The notes under the pieces are model-generated. The model saw only the letters and a program-made list of their open reading frames with translations. It did not search any database and was not told the origin of the DNA. 64,000 nucleotides of DNA from Paguma larvata (lineage: Eukaryota; Chordata; Mammalia; Carnivora; Viverridae). Position numbers and translations under genes: made by a program. Of the stretch, positions 54,396 through 64,000 are shown piece after piece; within the stretch, counting starts at the first letter, position 1, and every line of letters starts with the position of its first letter. The DNA lies in contig CM057839.1 of assembly GCA_030068075.1 (NCBI GenBank), forward strand, positions 53,720,960 through 53,784,959, written 5' to 3'.

Positions 54396-54785
54396 CAGCA
54401 ACTTTTAAGCTTTTAGTTTCACCGAACGAGTCAAAGAGTAAATCGTGTTTCCATATTTAACATCCCTAGTAACCAGACTGAGTTAAGTTACTAAGACGTC
54501 AGGCGTAAGGAATATTCCAGGAACACTGGCTTCAGATGATATTATAGGATCTGAAAGTGTGACTCAGTACTTCCTTATCTTATCTGGCTTGCAAGTTCCC
54601 TGGGTTGGCACAAGCCTTCTTTAACCAATGATTGTCCTTACATACCCCTCAATGATCCCTGTTTATTAAAATCAGTAGTACCTAGAACTGCAATACTGAA
54701 TTGGATTGCTTTTCGGAGGTCTTCAAGCAGAATGCAATTTAACCAGAGAAAAGGTGTAAATAAGATTGGCATATTCTTCTCACAA
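54395..54785. other. Unique sequence, nothing recognised
   Basis: No repeat or gene signal was seen. Confidence 0.35.
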
Positions 54786-54789
54786 CTCT

Positions 54790-54965
54790 CCATTTTGCAC
54801 ACAGACCTGTGGCAAAATGGGCTTAGATCCTGATTCTATCACTCCATTGGCTGTGTGACCTTTGGTAAATTACTTAATCTCTCTGTGCCAAATTGCTCAT
54901 CGGCTGCATAAGGCAAATTAGTACCTACTTCATAGAGACTCTGTGAGGATTAAATGAATAATAGC
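54790..54965 (+). mobile_element. MIR fossil, well preserved
   Basis: GGGCTTAGATCCTGATTCTA, GCTGTGTGACCTTTGGTAAA, TTACTTAATCTCTCTGTGCC and GACTCTGTGAGGATTAAATG cover the MIR from its tRNA-related part to the 3' half. Confidence 0.9.
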
Positions 54966-54967
54966 CA

Positions 54968-55232
54968 CTCATTCATTTAACAAATACGTATTTTCTTGAT
55001 CACAAATATGTTCCAGGCAGTGTTTTAAGCTCTGGGGAAAACAGTAGTGAACAGAACAGGCGAAAGTATCTGCCCTCGTGGAAGTTACATTCCAACCCAA
55101 GAGACAGACAATAAACAATGTCAGATGGTGGTAAGGACTGTAAGAGAAAAAAAAAAAACAGTAAAGAAAATAGGAGGTGGGGGATTGCTATTTAGAGCGG
55201 TCAGGGACAGCCACGCTGAAGTGACCTTCCAC
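54968..55232 (-). mobile_element. L2 LINE 3' end
   Basis: CTCATTCATTTAACAAATAC, TTCCAGGCAGTGTTTTAAGC, CGTGGAAGTTACATTCCAAC and ACGCTGAAGTGACC are the reverse of the L2 3' end. It abuts the MIR. Confidence 0.85.
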
Positions 55233-55570
55233 GCTTAGAATAGTATCTACACATAAGCACGCATTTAATAAACGTTACTGTTTATCACTCATAATTAGAC
55301 TCATACTTACGAAATTTACTTATGACAAACTCCCAAGGGATCTGAAGATGTTAAATTTCTGCCCAGGAGGTTATAATTGCCGTGAAATACAACCCCAGCT
55401 GCCACCATGTGCTTTGGCAACCTACTGGCCGTGCCCTCTCCCGCTGGCCCCTGATTCCCGACATCTCCCCTCACCCTTGACCTCTGTACATAAAAGTCAT
55501 CTTCCCAGATGCTCCAGGGTGGGGTGTGCTCTGTACCAGCACAGCGCCCTTTTCTTCCTTTTTTAATTTT
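55233..55570. other. Unique sequence, possible L2 remnant
   Basis: Pyrimidine-rich, perhaps the coding part of the L2 that follows. Not clear. Confidence 0.3.
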
Positions 55571-55574
55571 TCTA

Positions 55575-55720
55575 GAGTCTATCGCTCACACAATGAATAA
55601 CAGTCTTACATTATTTATTCTCATTTAAGTCTATCTCCCCACTAGACTGCATTTTCCATGAGGGAAGGCTTGGTATCTGCCTTATTTACCTCGAAACTAT
55701 GCCCCCCTCCCTCTCCAGCC
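55575..55720 (+). mobile_element. L2 LINE 3' end fragment
   Basis: TCTATCTCCCCACTAGACTG, CATTTTCCATGAGGGAAGGC and TTGGTATCTGCC match the L2 3' end. Confidence 0.7.
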
Positions 55721-55871
55721 TAGGAAATGGATAACTGGGTGGTTAGAGGTCTCTAGTCACCAAGGCCTGTGATGAGGCAAATGGAGTCGGAAGGGTACCC
55801 ACATCTTGGGCATCTGGGTCATGTGTGTCTTCTCATACTTCCACTCAACATAGTTTGAAGTTCCCAACATT

Positions 55872-56086
55872 AAAAAAATTTTTTTTTCATGGTTATTTAT
55901 TTTTGAGAGAGAGAGACAGGGCGCGAGCAGGGGAGGGACAGAAAGAGCGGGAGACATGGAATCCAAAGCGGGCTCCAGGCTCAGAGCTGTCAGCACAGAT
56001 CCTGACCCAGGGCTCGAACCCACAAGCAGTGAGATCATGACCTGAGCCGAAGTCAGATGCTTAACCAACTGAGCCAAGGTGCCCAT
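55872..56086 (-). mobile_element. SINEC_Fc-type felid SINE
   Basis: TTTTTTTTCATGGTTATTTA tail, CCAGGCTCAGAGCTGTCAGC and a head AACTGAGCCAAGGTGCCC that has lost a few bases. GAAGTTCCCAACATT (55857-55871) and GAACTTCCCAGCATT (56087-56101) are the target-site duplication. Confidence 0.96.
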
Positions 56087-56101
56087 GAACTTCCCAGCAT
56101 T

Positions 56102-58219
56102 TTAACTGTAGACAAAGATCAAAGCTAATCTACAAGACAAACAGTCTTTGAAGAAACAGGCAATAACTGTCTCAAGTTAAGACCCAAGCTTACTGTTCTA
56201 GGGAAACAGAAGATATCCCCCAAAGGGAAATGGCAGACTGCTTTGGGCAGCCTGGTATTTAGATCTTCTTGGCACAATCTTATTTATAGTCACTATTCTT
56301 AACCAGCTATAAGCACCTTGACAAGAGAAACCATCAAAAATTCTGATTCCTGATGTGGAGAAAAGAGGTATCACATTCGGATTTTGAGGTATTAACCAGG
56401 AGGTACACAGAGATGGCCAGCTAGCACGTTGTGTGTGAGCATGCATGTGCATACACAGGAAAAGGCTCGGGGAAAACCAAAGCGGGGCTCAACAGGTCAG
56501 ATTGAGGGGCAAAACTGGTATGTTTTGATTTTTCTCTACAAAGCAGAGTGGCTGGGAAGCAATAATAACCATAGCATCGCCCACTGGGGTATCACAACAC
56601 ACACGCCATGGCAGTCATCAAAAGAGGAAATCCAGGGCTGAACAGACAGAGGCAAGGGATGGTTTTCAGAACATGGTCTGGCTCATCCTGAGCAGCAGTG
56701 AAATGATTCAGCAGGGCCGGGAAGTGAGCGGAACATAGTACAGCTAAGGGCTGTCTGTCTGGTTTATAGATTATTCCACCCCTTTGTCATGCCCCCCTCC
56801 TCACCTACAATTTCTTAATATAAGCCTTGATCATTCTCCACTAATGGATAAGCCTCAAGTAGAAGTAAACTGTAACATTTAGTTGCCAACTGTTACTCCA
56901 CGTCAACAATGGGATGTCATTAGTTTAGCTCTTGATTTCTTTATTTGTCTACCTACAGGATTCACTTTTCTAAGCTATTTTTACTTTCCTCCTGGCCCCA
57001 CCCTCTAGTACAATAGATTAGGAGGAGCAAAGTCAAAAGCTTTCTCTTTTCCCCAGTTCTACAAAAGGGCTCCACCTGGCAAAGGAGAGCGTTGCTTGAA
57101 GGAAGGCAAGTGTGGGTATGCATTAAGCTAGGACCATTCTAAGAAAAAAGAAGGCATTTCAAGGGGGAGCAGGTAAAGGGGGAGGGTAAAGAAAATGGCC
57201 AGGGTCCAGGAACAGATTCACACTGAGAAAGTAACTGGAGTGAACATCACTGCTCTATAGGAAGCAGAGGCCAACGCCAAGGGACAAGCTGACACCAGGG
57301 AGGAGAGTGGACTGTTAATGGTTTGGTTGTGGTTTCTTCATACAGAGCAGGTGAGAATCACAGAGCAAGCTGCCAGCTCAAAAGAGGAAGCCCACTGAAG
57401 AGAAGCCAACAGGGAAGTCGTAGGCTGAACGACTGAGGGTAGGTGGGGGTGGGCAGGAAAGAAGAAGGAATCAAGTCACTGGCTATGATTCTAGAGTAAG
57501 ACAAGAGTCTGTCTCCCCCGTGCCACAAGGGACCCAACGTGACATGATTGATTTCACACCCTGTAAAGGAGCATTTAAAAAGAAGCCTGGCTGGTTTTGA
57601 AATATGAGGCCATGGTGTGGCTGACTCTATATCTCTGGCTCTTTTTTTTTTTCTTTTTCTGCAAGGCAATTACTTTAAGTGCTTAACATCAATCCAGAAA
57701 GGAAAAACGAGGGCATCATGCTTTTTGGGGGGAAGGCTGGGGAGGGCGGCCCCCACCATCTCCCTGCCACCTACAAACATGGCATAGATAGAAAATGAAC
57801 CCCCTAGATCCTGCGTCCTGACTACAATGGTAAGGGAACACATAAAGGCCCAAGAGCATGAGGTAATATTAGTTGTGTCAACAATTGCATGTTACAAATG
57901 CTGAAGGTGAGTGAAACTTGCCAAGTGTTAATGGAACTGTTGGAAACAGATACAACTGGGCACCTGCTACAAGCCGCGTGACCTGGCCCATTGCACCTGA
58001 GCTGGGGCCAAGCAGGCTGTCTCTCTCTTTTCTTCTTTCCCGTTGGGTCAAAATATAAAGGTTGTTCCTGAATGTTTTTGAGAACCTGGCCTGACCCCAG
58101 AGCGATCGGCCAATGTCTGAAGGTGTGCTGGGCGTCCAATGCTAGGGGAGAACCGCCCCTTGCAGTTAGCTGCAAATGCCCCAGGGGCCTCCCGAGCTCT
58201 CACTTTGATCTTTCCTTAG
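56102..58219. other. 2.1 kb of unique sequence, nothing recognised
   Basis: No CAN SINE, L1, L2 or MIR was recognised. A T-rich tract lies at 57642-57659 and G-rich runs near 57726-57748. Open frames here lack splice boundaries. Confidence 0.4.
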
Positions 58220-58366
58220 ACCAGTGTTGTCCGCGACAGCAGAGGCAGCACAGAAGGGTCGGCAGAGCCATCTCAGAAATCAGAGTCCCTAGAAAATGTT
58301 GTGGAATCCGTGCAAACAGCTGATGGTGAAAGAAATACCCAAGCCAAAAACTTCTGGTCCCATTAG
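58220..58366 (+). CDS. Candidate coding exon, possibly terminal, product unknown
   Basis: An acceptor CTTTGATCTTTCCTTAG is followed at once by an open frame in phase 0. An in-frame TAG overlaps the acceptor, so the frame begins only at the splice site. It reads 48 codons to a TAG stop, Ser/Glu/Gln-rich and hydrophilic (beginning TSVVRDSRGSTEGSAEPSQK and ending AKNFWSH). A possible donor GATG|GTGAAA lies at 58325. AATAAA occurs at 58733-58738, though inside an old repeat. The composition resembles a disordered protein segment. The phase fits the end of the candidate at 5721-5834, but 52 kb separate them. The protein is not recognised. Confidence 0.3.
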   Translation, partial: TSVVRDSRGSTEGSAEPSQKSESLENVVESVQTADGERNTQAKNFWSH

Positions 58367-58569
58367 CTCACCTGGAAGCAAGAGAGACCACCTAACCTAC
58401 AGAAAGGACTCCACGCTTACTCGTAAAGTTGATTAAATAATTCCATCCTTCAGGAACATCAAATAACGGAGATGATGAGGCAAGGGGGGAGTTCCCCCCC
58501 AAAAAAAATCTATACAGAAAAATACATGCATTTAAAACAGGCTCAAGTTAGGAACATGATGACACAGAA

Positions 58570-58840
58570 TAGTCCCTTTGCATTTTTCTAACTTGTTTTA
58601 TAGATATTTTCAAAAACAGAGAAAAGTAGAGAGAATAATAGAATGAACCCCCATGTCCCCACCACACAGCTTCAACAAGTATCAACATACACCCTTCTTA
58701 TTTTATCAGGTGCCACCCTCCTTTTTTCTGGGAATAAAGAAAAATTCCAGACATACTGCCCCATAAATATTAAGGAATATATTTATAAAAGATTATTTCA
58801 TTTGTGTTTTTTACAGAAATTTCCCTCTGAAATATTGAGA
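58570..58840. mobile_element. Old LINE-like fossil
   Basis: CAGAGAAAAGTAGAGAGAAT, AATAGAATGAACCCCCATGT, CACCACACAGCTTCAACAAG and TTCCAGACATACTGCCCC match a familiar old L1-type 3' UTR phrase. Orientation and subfamily are not fixed. Confidence 0.55.
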
Positions 58841-58849
58841 ATTTAAGTA

Positions 58850-59468
58850 GAAAAATTAAGAGAGAAGGGCCTCGGGGAGGTGATGATGGAGTTTTTGCAC
58901 TCATACCTGCCTACCTGGAAGGAAGGACTCACTCTGTGGAGTCATCCAAAGTCTGGGATGGGCATATTGTACTGAACACTTTTTTCTGCCACCTCCTCAG
59001 TATCCAGTGGTTTCCTGGCCCTGGAAACCACTCCAGCACCCATGGATAGATCTCTAGGCAGAAGGTCTGCCCACCTGAGTTGGGCTGTTTCGAGGGTAGA
59101 GACTTCAGGGCAAGGTGGGCCAATGAGATTCCCTCTGCTGGGGATTTGAACTTGGAAGCAGAAAAACATGATCTAGACTGAAAGAAAACATCCCCTCAAT
59201 TCTGCTGCTAAAAGCCTGGAAGCCTCTCTTCCCCAACCTTGGAAATCCTCGAAAGGTTCTTGGTCATCGCAAAGCTTGGGATGAACTCACATTTGATTAG
59301 ATTCCATGGGGCACCCAGAGTCTTTGTAACAGATTTCCCTTTTGTACATCGGCTACATCAGACTTTGACCGTTGCAGCAAAAGGACTTTATTATAGATCT
59401 CTTTGAAGGGATACCATGGCCTAGCGATGCCAGCAGCACAACTACACTAATACATTGGTGTAAATGCT
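58850..59468. other. Unique sequence, nothing recognised
   Basis: Overlapping open frames at 58929-59169 on the minus strand lack splice boundaries. Confidence 0.4.
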
Positions 59469-59469
59469 A

Positions 59470-59575
59470 TGAAACAAATCTTGTATGTCATGTTCACTGC
59501 TGTCTCCCCAGCATCCAGCACAGCACCCAACGTAGAGTGGTGATCGTTCATTATCTATTTGTTGAATAAATCCAA
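59470..59575 (+). mobile_element. L2 LINE 3' terminus
   Basis: CATGTTCACTGCTGTCTCCC, CAGCATCCAGCACAGCACCC and TTTGTTGAATAAATCCA match the L2 end. Confidence 0.8.
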
Positions 59576-59639
59576 TAGGGATCTGCCCAGGAGAGGGAAG
59601 ATTGTGGAACCTGCTCATTGTGGAGGAAGTCTTAACGTC

Positions 59640-59845
59640 TTGTTAGGTTTGGCTCTGTCCCTGCCACTTTCTGGATGAATGAGTCACTTAACCGCTTTGG
59701 ACCTCAGTTTCCTCATCTATAAACTGGTGATTATAAACTTAACCAACCTTACAGAGATATTGTGAGATTCAGATGAGGTCATGCTGTATGAAAGTGCTTT
59801 GTAAACTGTAAATTGTTTGCAAATGAAAGGTGTTATTATCTTTTC
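59640..59845 (+). mobile_element. MIR fossil, nearly full length
   Basis: CCTGCCACTTTCTGGATGAA, CCTCAGTTTCCTCATCTATA, TACAGAGATATTGTGAGATT and GTGCTTTGTAAACTGTAAAT follow the MIR to its 3' end. Confidence 0.9.
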
Positions 59846-59982
59846 TAGCTGGGGATTCCATTCTGCCTATCTCAGCCTTCCGGCCTGAGAACACTTTAGG
59901 GCAAAAGTGGGTGATGAATTGCCTCTTTCATAGTTCCCCCTCTACTCCCATTCGAAGCACTTCTTCTAAGTTTGGTGTCTAC

Positions 59983-60095
59983 CTTTTTTTTTTAGATTGT
60001 GAGAGCCCGATGCGGGGCTCGAACTTGTGAACCATGAGATCATGACCTGAGCTGAAGTCAGACGCTTAACCGACTGAGCCACCCAAGTGCCCCTA
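59983..60095 (-). mobile_element. Truncated CAN SINE
   Basis: A T run, then GAGAGCCCGATGCGGGGCTC, GAGATCATGACCTGAGCTGA and CCGACTGAGCCACCCAAGTG. Only the head half is present, and the CT-rich part is missing. Confidence 0.93.
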
Positions 60096-60102
60096 AGGGC
60101 TC

Positions 60103-60177
60103 TTTTTTTTTTTTTTTTTTTTTAGATTAAACAGTGAGAAGCCCAAGAACTAAAAAGATTCTTTTTTTTTTTTTTTC
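60103..60177. repeat. Two long T runs
   Basis: About 21 T at 60103-60123 and about 15 T at 60162-60176, separated by 38 bp. They may be tails of insertions whose bodies are lost. Confidence 0.85.
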
Positions 60178-61150
60178 CTAAAACCGATTGCTTCTTCATT
60201 CATCCCATTAGGTACTCAAGAGAAATCTTGGCCATGCTGATTAATACAAACGTCCCTCTGATAATCGTTGGTGTAGAGGGAGATAGAAAATCCACTCCTA
60301 TCACCCCTTTTCGTTCGGAGACTCACTCATTCATCTCACTGAGGACAGAGATCTGTGAAAGCAGAAAGCAGAGGAGCAGGAGAGATAAGTAACTGCCGTT
60401 CTCAGAAGGCTTCCAGACTCAGCTCTCCTGCTCGGGAGGGCCACCAGGTTGGAAAGAAGCGAGTAGGTTGTCCTAGTACCTGAGTCATGAAACAGCTTGA
60501 ACTTGTCCATTATCTGAAGAGCGCAACACTCACAGAACATTGCTGCATTGTTCTGAGCCCTCAGGTTTCTCGGTGGCAGGCCAACCCCGGGCTGTGCCAG
60601 CAAGCACATAGCTGTGATGATTTGTCTGCACCTACAGTCATTCGTCTAATTGAGTACACTGGGACATCATGTCATAATGTTACTACCCAAGGAAACAGGA
60701 GTGGGGCTGTGGGGGAATGGGATTACATCATCATTATTATTGTTATTCACTTATCAGATGATTATTAATTATACTTCAATTAAAGGCTTGCACTCTTTAC
60801 AAGCATGAGCTCATCAGCCCTCACAATGCCCAAAGGAGGTCAAGAACCAGGAGACGGCTCATTTGCTCATGAATGCAGCTGACTTGAGCTTCAGAAATCC
60901 TGTGATCTTCCCCCCCCTTCCTATAGGGGACCCCCAATTTTCCCCATGTATATGTTGCCCACCCCACCCAGCCAGCACTGTAAAAGTAGCAAGGATCGAA
61001 TTTTCCTTTCTCAGCCCTTGCACGGGTTAAAAAAAAAAAAAGGCAAGGAAGAAACAGTTAATCCAAAGCAGCCAGCGCGCCTTCAAGATAAATATGCCAG
61101 GGAGGTAACTTCACAGTGGGTCCACGGATTTCAGTGAAGTCCCGCACAGT
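60178..61150. other. Unique sequence, possible MIR trace
   Basis: CTTTACAAGCATGAGCTCAT and CCTCACAATGCCCAAAGGAG (about 60795-60838) resemble the MIR 3' half in reverse but are too short to be sure. An A run lies at 61030-61041. Confidence 0.35.
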
Positions 61151-62165
61151 CCTTGGTTGACACCTTGGCTCTTAGGGGAGGCGGGCGGGGCTGGGCTTCG
61201 GTAATCAGGAAGTCGTTTGTTACTGGAGGTCAAAGAACAGGGCGTCAGAGGAGGAATAATAATTGGTGGGTAGGTGCCAAAGCCTTTCAGGAGGGGCTAA
61301 TTGAGGGTCACGGGGCCACAGACCTGTCACCCTTACAAGATGAAGTTCCTGCTCCTGTGACAGCATCCCTGGGGTCCTGCTTCTCCACCCCCAGGTGCCT
61401 CGGAGCCGTGGAACACTGTCAACACCCAGCCAGACCCCAAGCCAAAGGAAAGGTTTCCGTTTATAAACAGGACCATATAGAACAACTGCAGAGAGGTTTT
61501 TTTCCTCATTTCTTTTCTTCCTTCCTTCTTTCTCCCTCTGTCTCTCTTTGTCTTTGTCTCTCTCTCCCTTTCTTCCAAAGAAAAGAATGGAGTGGAATCT
61601 GGTGGCAGGCAGGGGAAGGTACGAAGTTCCTCCGTGGGCCAGATGCCCGATCCCACAACCGCCACCCTCAGCCTGGCCACAGAGTTAATAAAACCTGAAG
61701 CAAATGGAAAAGACAGAACTAGAAACCTGAGGCCCAACTGCTTTATCTTGAAAGAGATCGGCACTTTAGTTAGGGGAACGGTTTACTAATTAAAAAGCCC
61801 TCGAAAGAAGTAAATAAACAAATCCCCAGTTAGTTATGCTGCGCTGGGTTGGGGGAGGAAGTGGGAGTCCTGGGACCTTGTTTTATAAAGGGTATGGGCT
61901 TTGCAGAAGCATTTTGAGTAAAGGGCTGTACCCTCCCCACCCCTCCTCCCAGTAGCTTTACCCAATGAGGCTTGTAGTGATCTAATCTGAAAGAGATAAA
62001 ACCCAATTTCCTCAGCTCTGGAGCTGATAAACACCAAGCCAAAGACCAGCTCCATTCGCAGGGTGACGATTAAAGCTCTCAGGAATCCAACCAGTATGGT
62101 GTTCGAAAGGACAAGGACAAACTCATATTTCTCAATGCCATTCTGGGCAGCCGTATGCACCTGTC
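61151..62165. other. GC-richer repeat-free block with a GC-box
   Basis: No repeat was recognised over 1 kb. GGGCGGGGC (61183-61191) is an Sp1-type GC box. A pyrimidine tract runs from 61495 to 61577. A 181-codon plus-strand frame (61153-61698) overlaps a 143-codon minus-strand frame, so open length here reflects composition. On the minus strand 61980-62160 is open, but lacks a clear upstream acceptor. Confidence 0.35.
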
Positions 62166-63025
62166 CTCTTGGTGGAATTTAACCCAGTGGAATTAGCATC
62201 GCCATCATCCAACCTTTATGGGTTCAGCTAGACCGTATCAGCACACGACCAGTACAGCCAGCATATAACTTGCTGATCACAAACACCAAACATGCCTTCT
62301 GTAGAGAGGTAAACTTCCACAACAAGAAATGCTAACATATTTCCCTACTGGTTAAGGAAGAGCCTAAAGTTCTAAAAATTAGATAATCCCACATTGAAGC
62401 ATGGTGGCTTCTCAGTGAAAAAACACACATGGCAAGGTATTATCTGGCACCGTTGCAATTTATTAGTTCCGCAGAGCAAATTCTGCTCTTTGGAGTACTG
62501 GGAAATAGTATAATGTTGTGTGTGTGTGTTATGAGATATGGAGACCGAGGAAGCATAGCAAAAGGAAAGAATATGTACGGTCGTGCTCCCAACACCAAAA
62601 GGCTAACCCTGAGGGAAGTGGGGGGTGGAGGGTGGAATGGGTTGGAGATGGGAGACATTCCCCCAGGAAGTCTGCCATACTTCAGTTCGTTCCCCTGAAA
62701 ACATATATTCCAACAGGACAGTTCTCCATATGGAATAGTTGATCCTGGTTGAAACAGACAACTTGCCTGTGGACATCCGGTGGTTCTTTTCTCTAATGCT
62801 CAGGAGGACATATTGTAAATACCTTACTAAGATCAAGAGAAAAACAGGCTTGTTGAGCCCTTAATGGTTTTTCACTTTTTTTAAAGCACTAGAACATGTC
62901 TTTTCAACTGAAAAAAATTTTTTGGAGCTCAATTACATAAAACAGACATACGTGATGTTTTACAAATATGCATCTTAAACGTTTATAATTTTAGTATTTA
63001 CTTATCCATCAACAAGAACAGCGCA
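62166..63025. other. Unique sequence, nothing recognised
   Basis: No repeat or gene was recognised. A short (TG)n lies at about 62517-62529. Confidence 0.4.
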
Positions 63026-63031
63026 ACAAGA

Positions 63032-63262
63032 GGGGCTCCCAGGTGGCTCAGTCAGTTAAGCGTCCAACTCTCGACTTCAGCTCAGGTCATGATCTCATGG
63101 TTTGTGAGTTCAAGCCCCCATCAGACTCTGCACTGACAGCGTGGAGCCTGCTTGGGTTTCTCTATCTCTACCTCTCTCTCTCTGCCCCTCCCTGCTGGTG
63201 CTCTCTCTCTCTCTCTCAAAATAAATAAATACACTTTTTAAAAAAATGTTTAAAAATAAAAT
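63032..63262 (+). mobile_element. SINEC_Fc-type felid SINE, first of a tandem pair
   Basis: GGGGCTCCCAGGTGGCTCAG head, GAGTTCAAGCCCCCATCAGA, GTGGAGCCTGCTTGGGTTTC, CT-rich part and TCAAAATAAATAAATACACT tail. It abuts another SINE in the same orientation. Confidence 0.96.
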
Positions 63263-63269
63263 CATAAGC

Positions 63270-63503
63270 AGTGACTGAGTGACTCAGTTAGTTAAGCATC
63301 CAACTTGGATTCAGGTCATGATCTCGCAGTTTGTGACTTTGAGCCCCGCATCAGGTTCTGTGCTGACAGCTCAGAGCCTGGAGTCTGCTTCTGATTCTGT
63401 GTCTCCCTTTCTCTCTGTCCCTCCCCTACTTGTGCTTTCTCTCTCTCTCTGTCTCAAAAATAAATAAACATTAAAAAAACTTTTTAATAAAAAAATAAAA
63501 ATC
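63270..63503 (+). mobile_element. SINEC_Fc-type felid SINE, second of a tandem pair
   Basis: GTGACTGAGTGACTCAGTTA head (first bases altered), GAGCCCCGCATCAGGTTCTG, CTCAGAGCCTGGAGTCTGCT and CTCAAAAATAAATAAACATT tail. AAGAACAGC occurs before the first copy (63014-63022) and after the second (near 63506), so the pair may share one outer target-site duplication. Confidence 0.96.
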
Positions 63504-63514
63504 CTAAGAACAGC

Positions 63515-64000
63515 AAGATAAGTTTTATGAACATAAATATCTGAAATTGGGTGTCACACTTTCCTTCATATCAGCTTCTGCATTCAAATTATTTCAATTG
63601 TCTATGCTTATGTTTGGGCCATTTAAAAAAATTTTTTATGTATTTCCAAGTAATTAGAAAATCCTACTTCACACAGAGAAGTAGATGCGAAAGGAAAGTA
63701 TTTTTTTTTAAACAGTGCTCCTTTCAATCATACCTTCAAATGAACTAATCTAAGAACTTAGGCAAGATGTTGAAGAGATTTTAGTTTCAAAGTTTAACTA
63801 CAATAATATTTAATGATGGATTGCATTTCTTATCATGATACACAAGTCAGCAGCTAACACCCCAACCTTAAGTGCTAAAATATCTCTAGTAAATACAACA
63901 CTTTGATAGGTAGCCATCTATGCACCAGGACTATGAGCCTCAGCCTTGTTTGATATTTAATTGCACTGTAGAGTAATGATACACACACATGAATTTTACT
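63515..64000. other. Unique AT-rich sequence, nothing recognised
   Basis: No repeat or gene was recognised before the window ends. Confidence 0.4.

Noticed and set aside
61153..61698. A 181-codon plus-strand open frame
   Set aside because: A long minus-strand frame overlaps it, it runs through a CT-rich tract (poly Ser/Leu/Cys), and no domain is recognisable. Low stop density follows from base composition.
1100..63503. tRNA-gene-like sequences at the SINE heads
   Set aside because: The heads keep A- and B-box-like motifs from tRNA-Lys but lack a foldable full cloverleaf and continue into SINE bodies, so they are retroposons and not tRNA genes.
1..64000. CRISPR arrays, operons, endogenous retroviral genes
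   Set aside because: No regularly spaced repeats, no compact same-strand gene runs, and no retroviral gene or paired long terminal repeats were recognised.

Overview
The window is mammalian nuclear DNA from a feliform carnivore, most likely a cat. About 27 tRNA-Lys-derived CAN SINEs are present, roughly one per 2.4 kb. Most are the long felid type (SINEC_Fc-like) with the ending CT-rich stretch, then AAAAATAAATAAACATT and a poly-A tail. They lie among an older eutherian background of MIR, L2, L1 and hAT-family (MER5, MER20 type) fossils. There are no bacterial, organellar or viral genes, no operons and no CRISPR arrays.

The window looks like one or more long introns or intergenic DNA. I recognise no known protein-coding gene. 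Five short stretches have a splice acceptor, an open frame and a donor or stop, and are listed as low-confidence exon candidates: 5721-5834 (+), 8534-8615 (-), 24604-24638 (+), 44388-44600 (+) and 58220-58366 (+). The first and last have the best splice context and both have phase-0 boundaries. Open frames this short also arise by chance, so none is claimed as a gene.

Layout. 0-5 kb: an L2 copy split by a short SINE and by a second old repeat, then an L1 3' end and a SINE. 5-14 kb: repeat-poor DNA with the first exon candidates, paired octamer motifs at 7.5 kb, two MER5-like elements, and a 1.3 kb repeat-free block (10.4-11.8 kb) that looks like conserved non-coding sequence. 14-18 kb: CpG-dense patches, L2 and MIR fossils. 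18-23 kb: a SINE pair, a 2.4 kb old L1 broken by a MER20, a MIR and a hAT fossil. 26.9-29.4 kb: an old L1-class element interrupted by a SINE and by a younger L1. 31-32.4 kb: a cluster of old L1 and two SINEs with clear target-site duplications. 32.4-36.6 kb: GC-richer DNA without recognised repeats. 37-43 kb: dense SINE and L1 accumulation, including nested SINEs. 43-64 kb: alternating unique DNA and scattered SINE, L2 and MIR copies.

Most of the structure is therefore a record of successive retrotransposition. The parts that could carry host function are the repeat-free blocks and the exon candidates. I found no convincing previously undescribed biological system.
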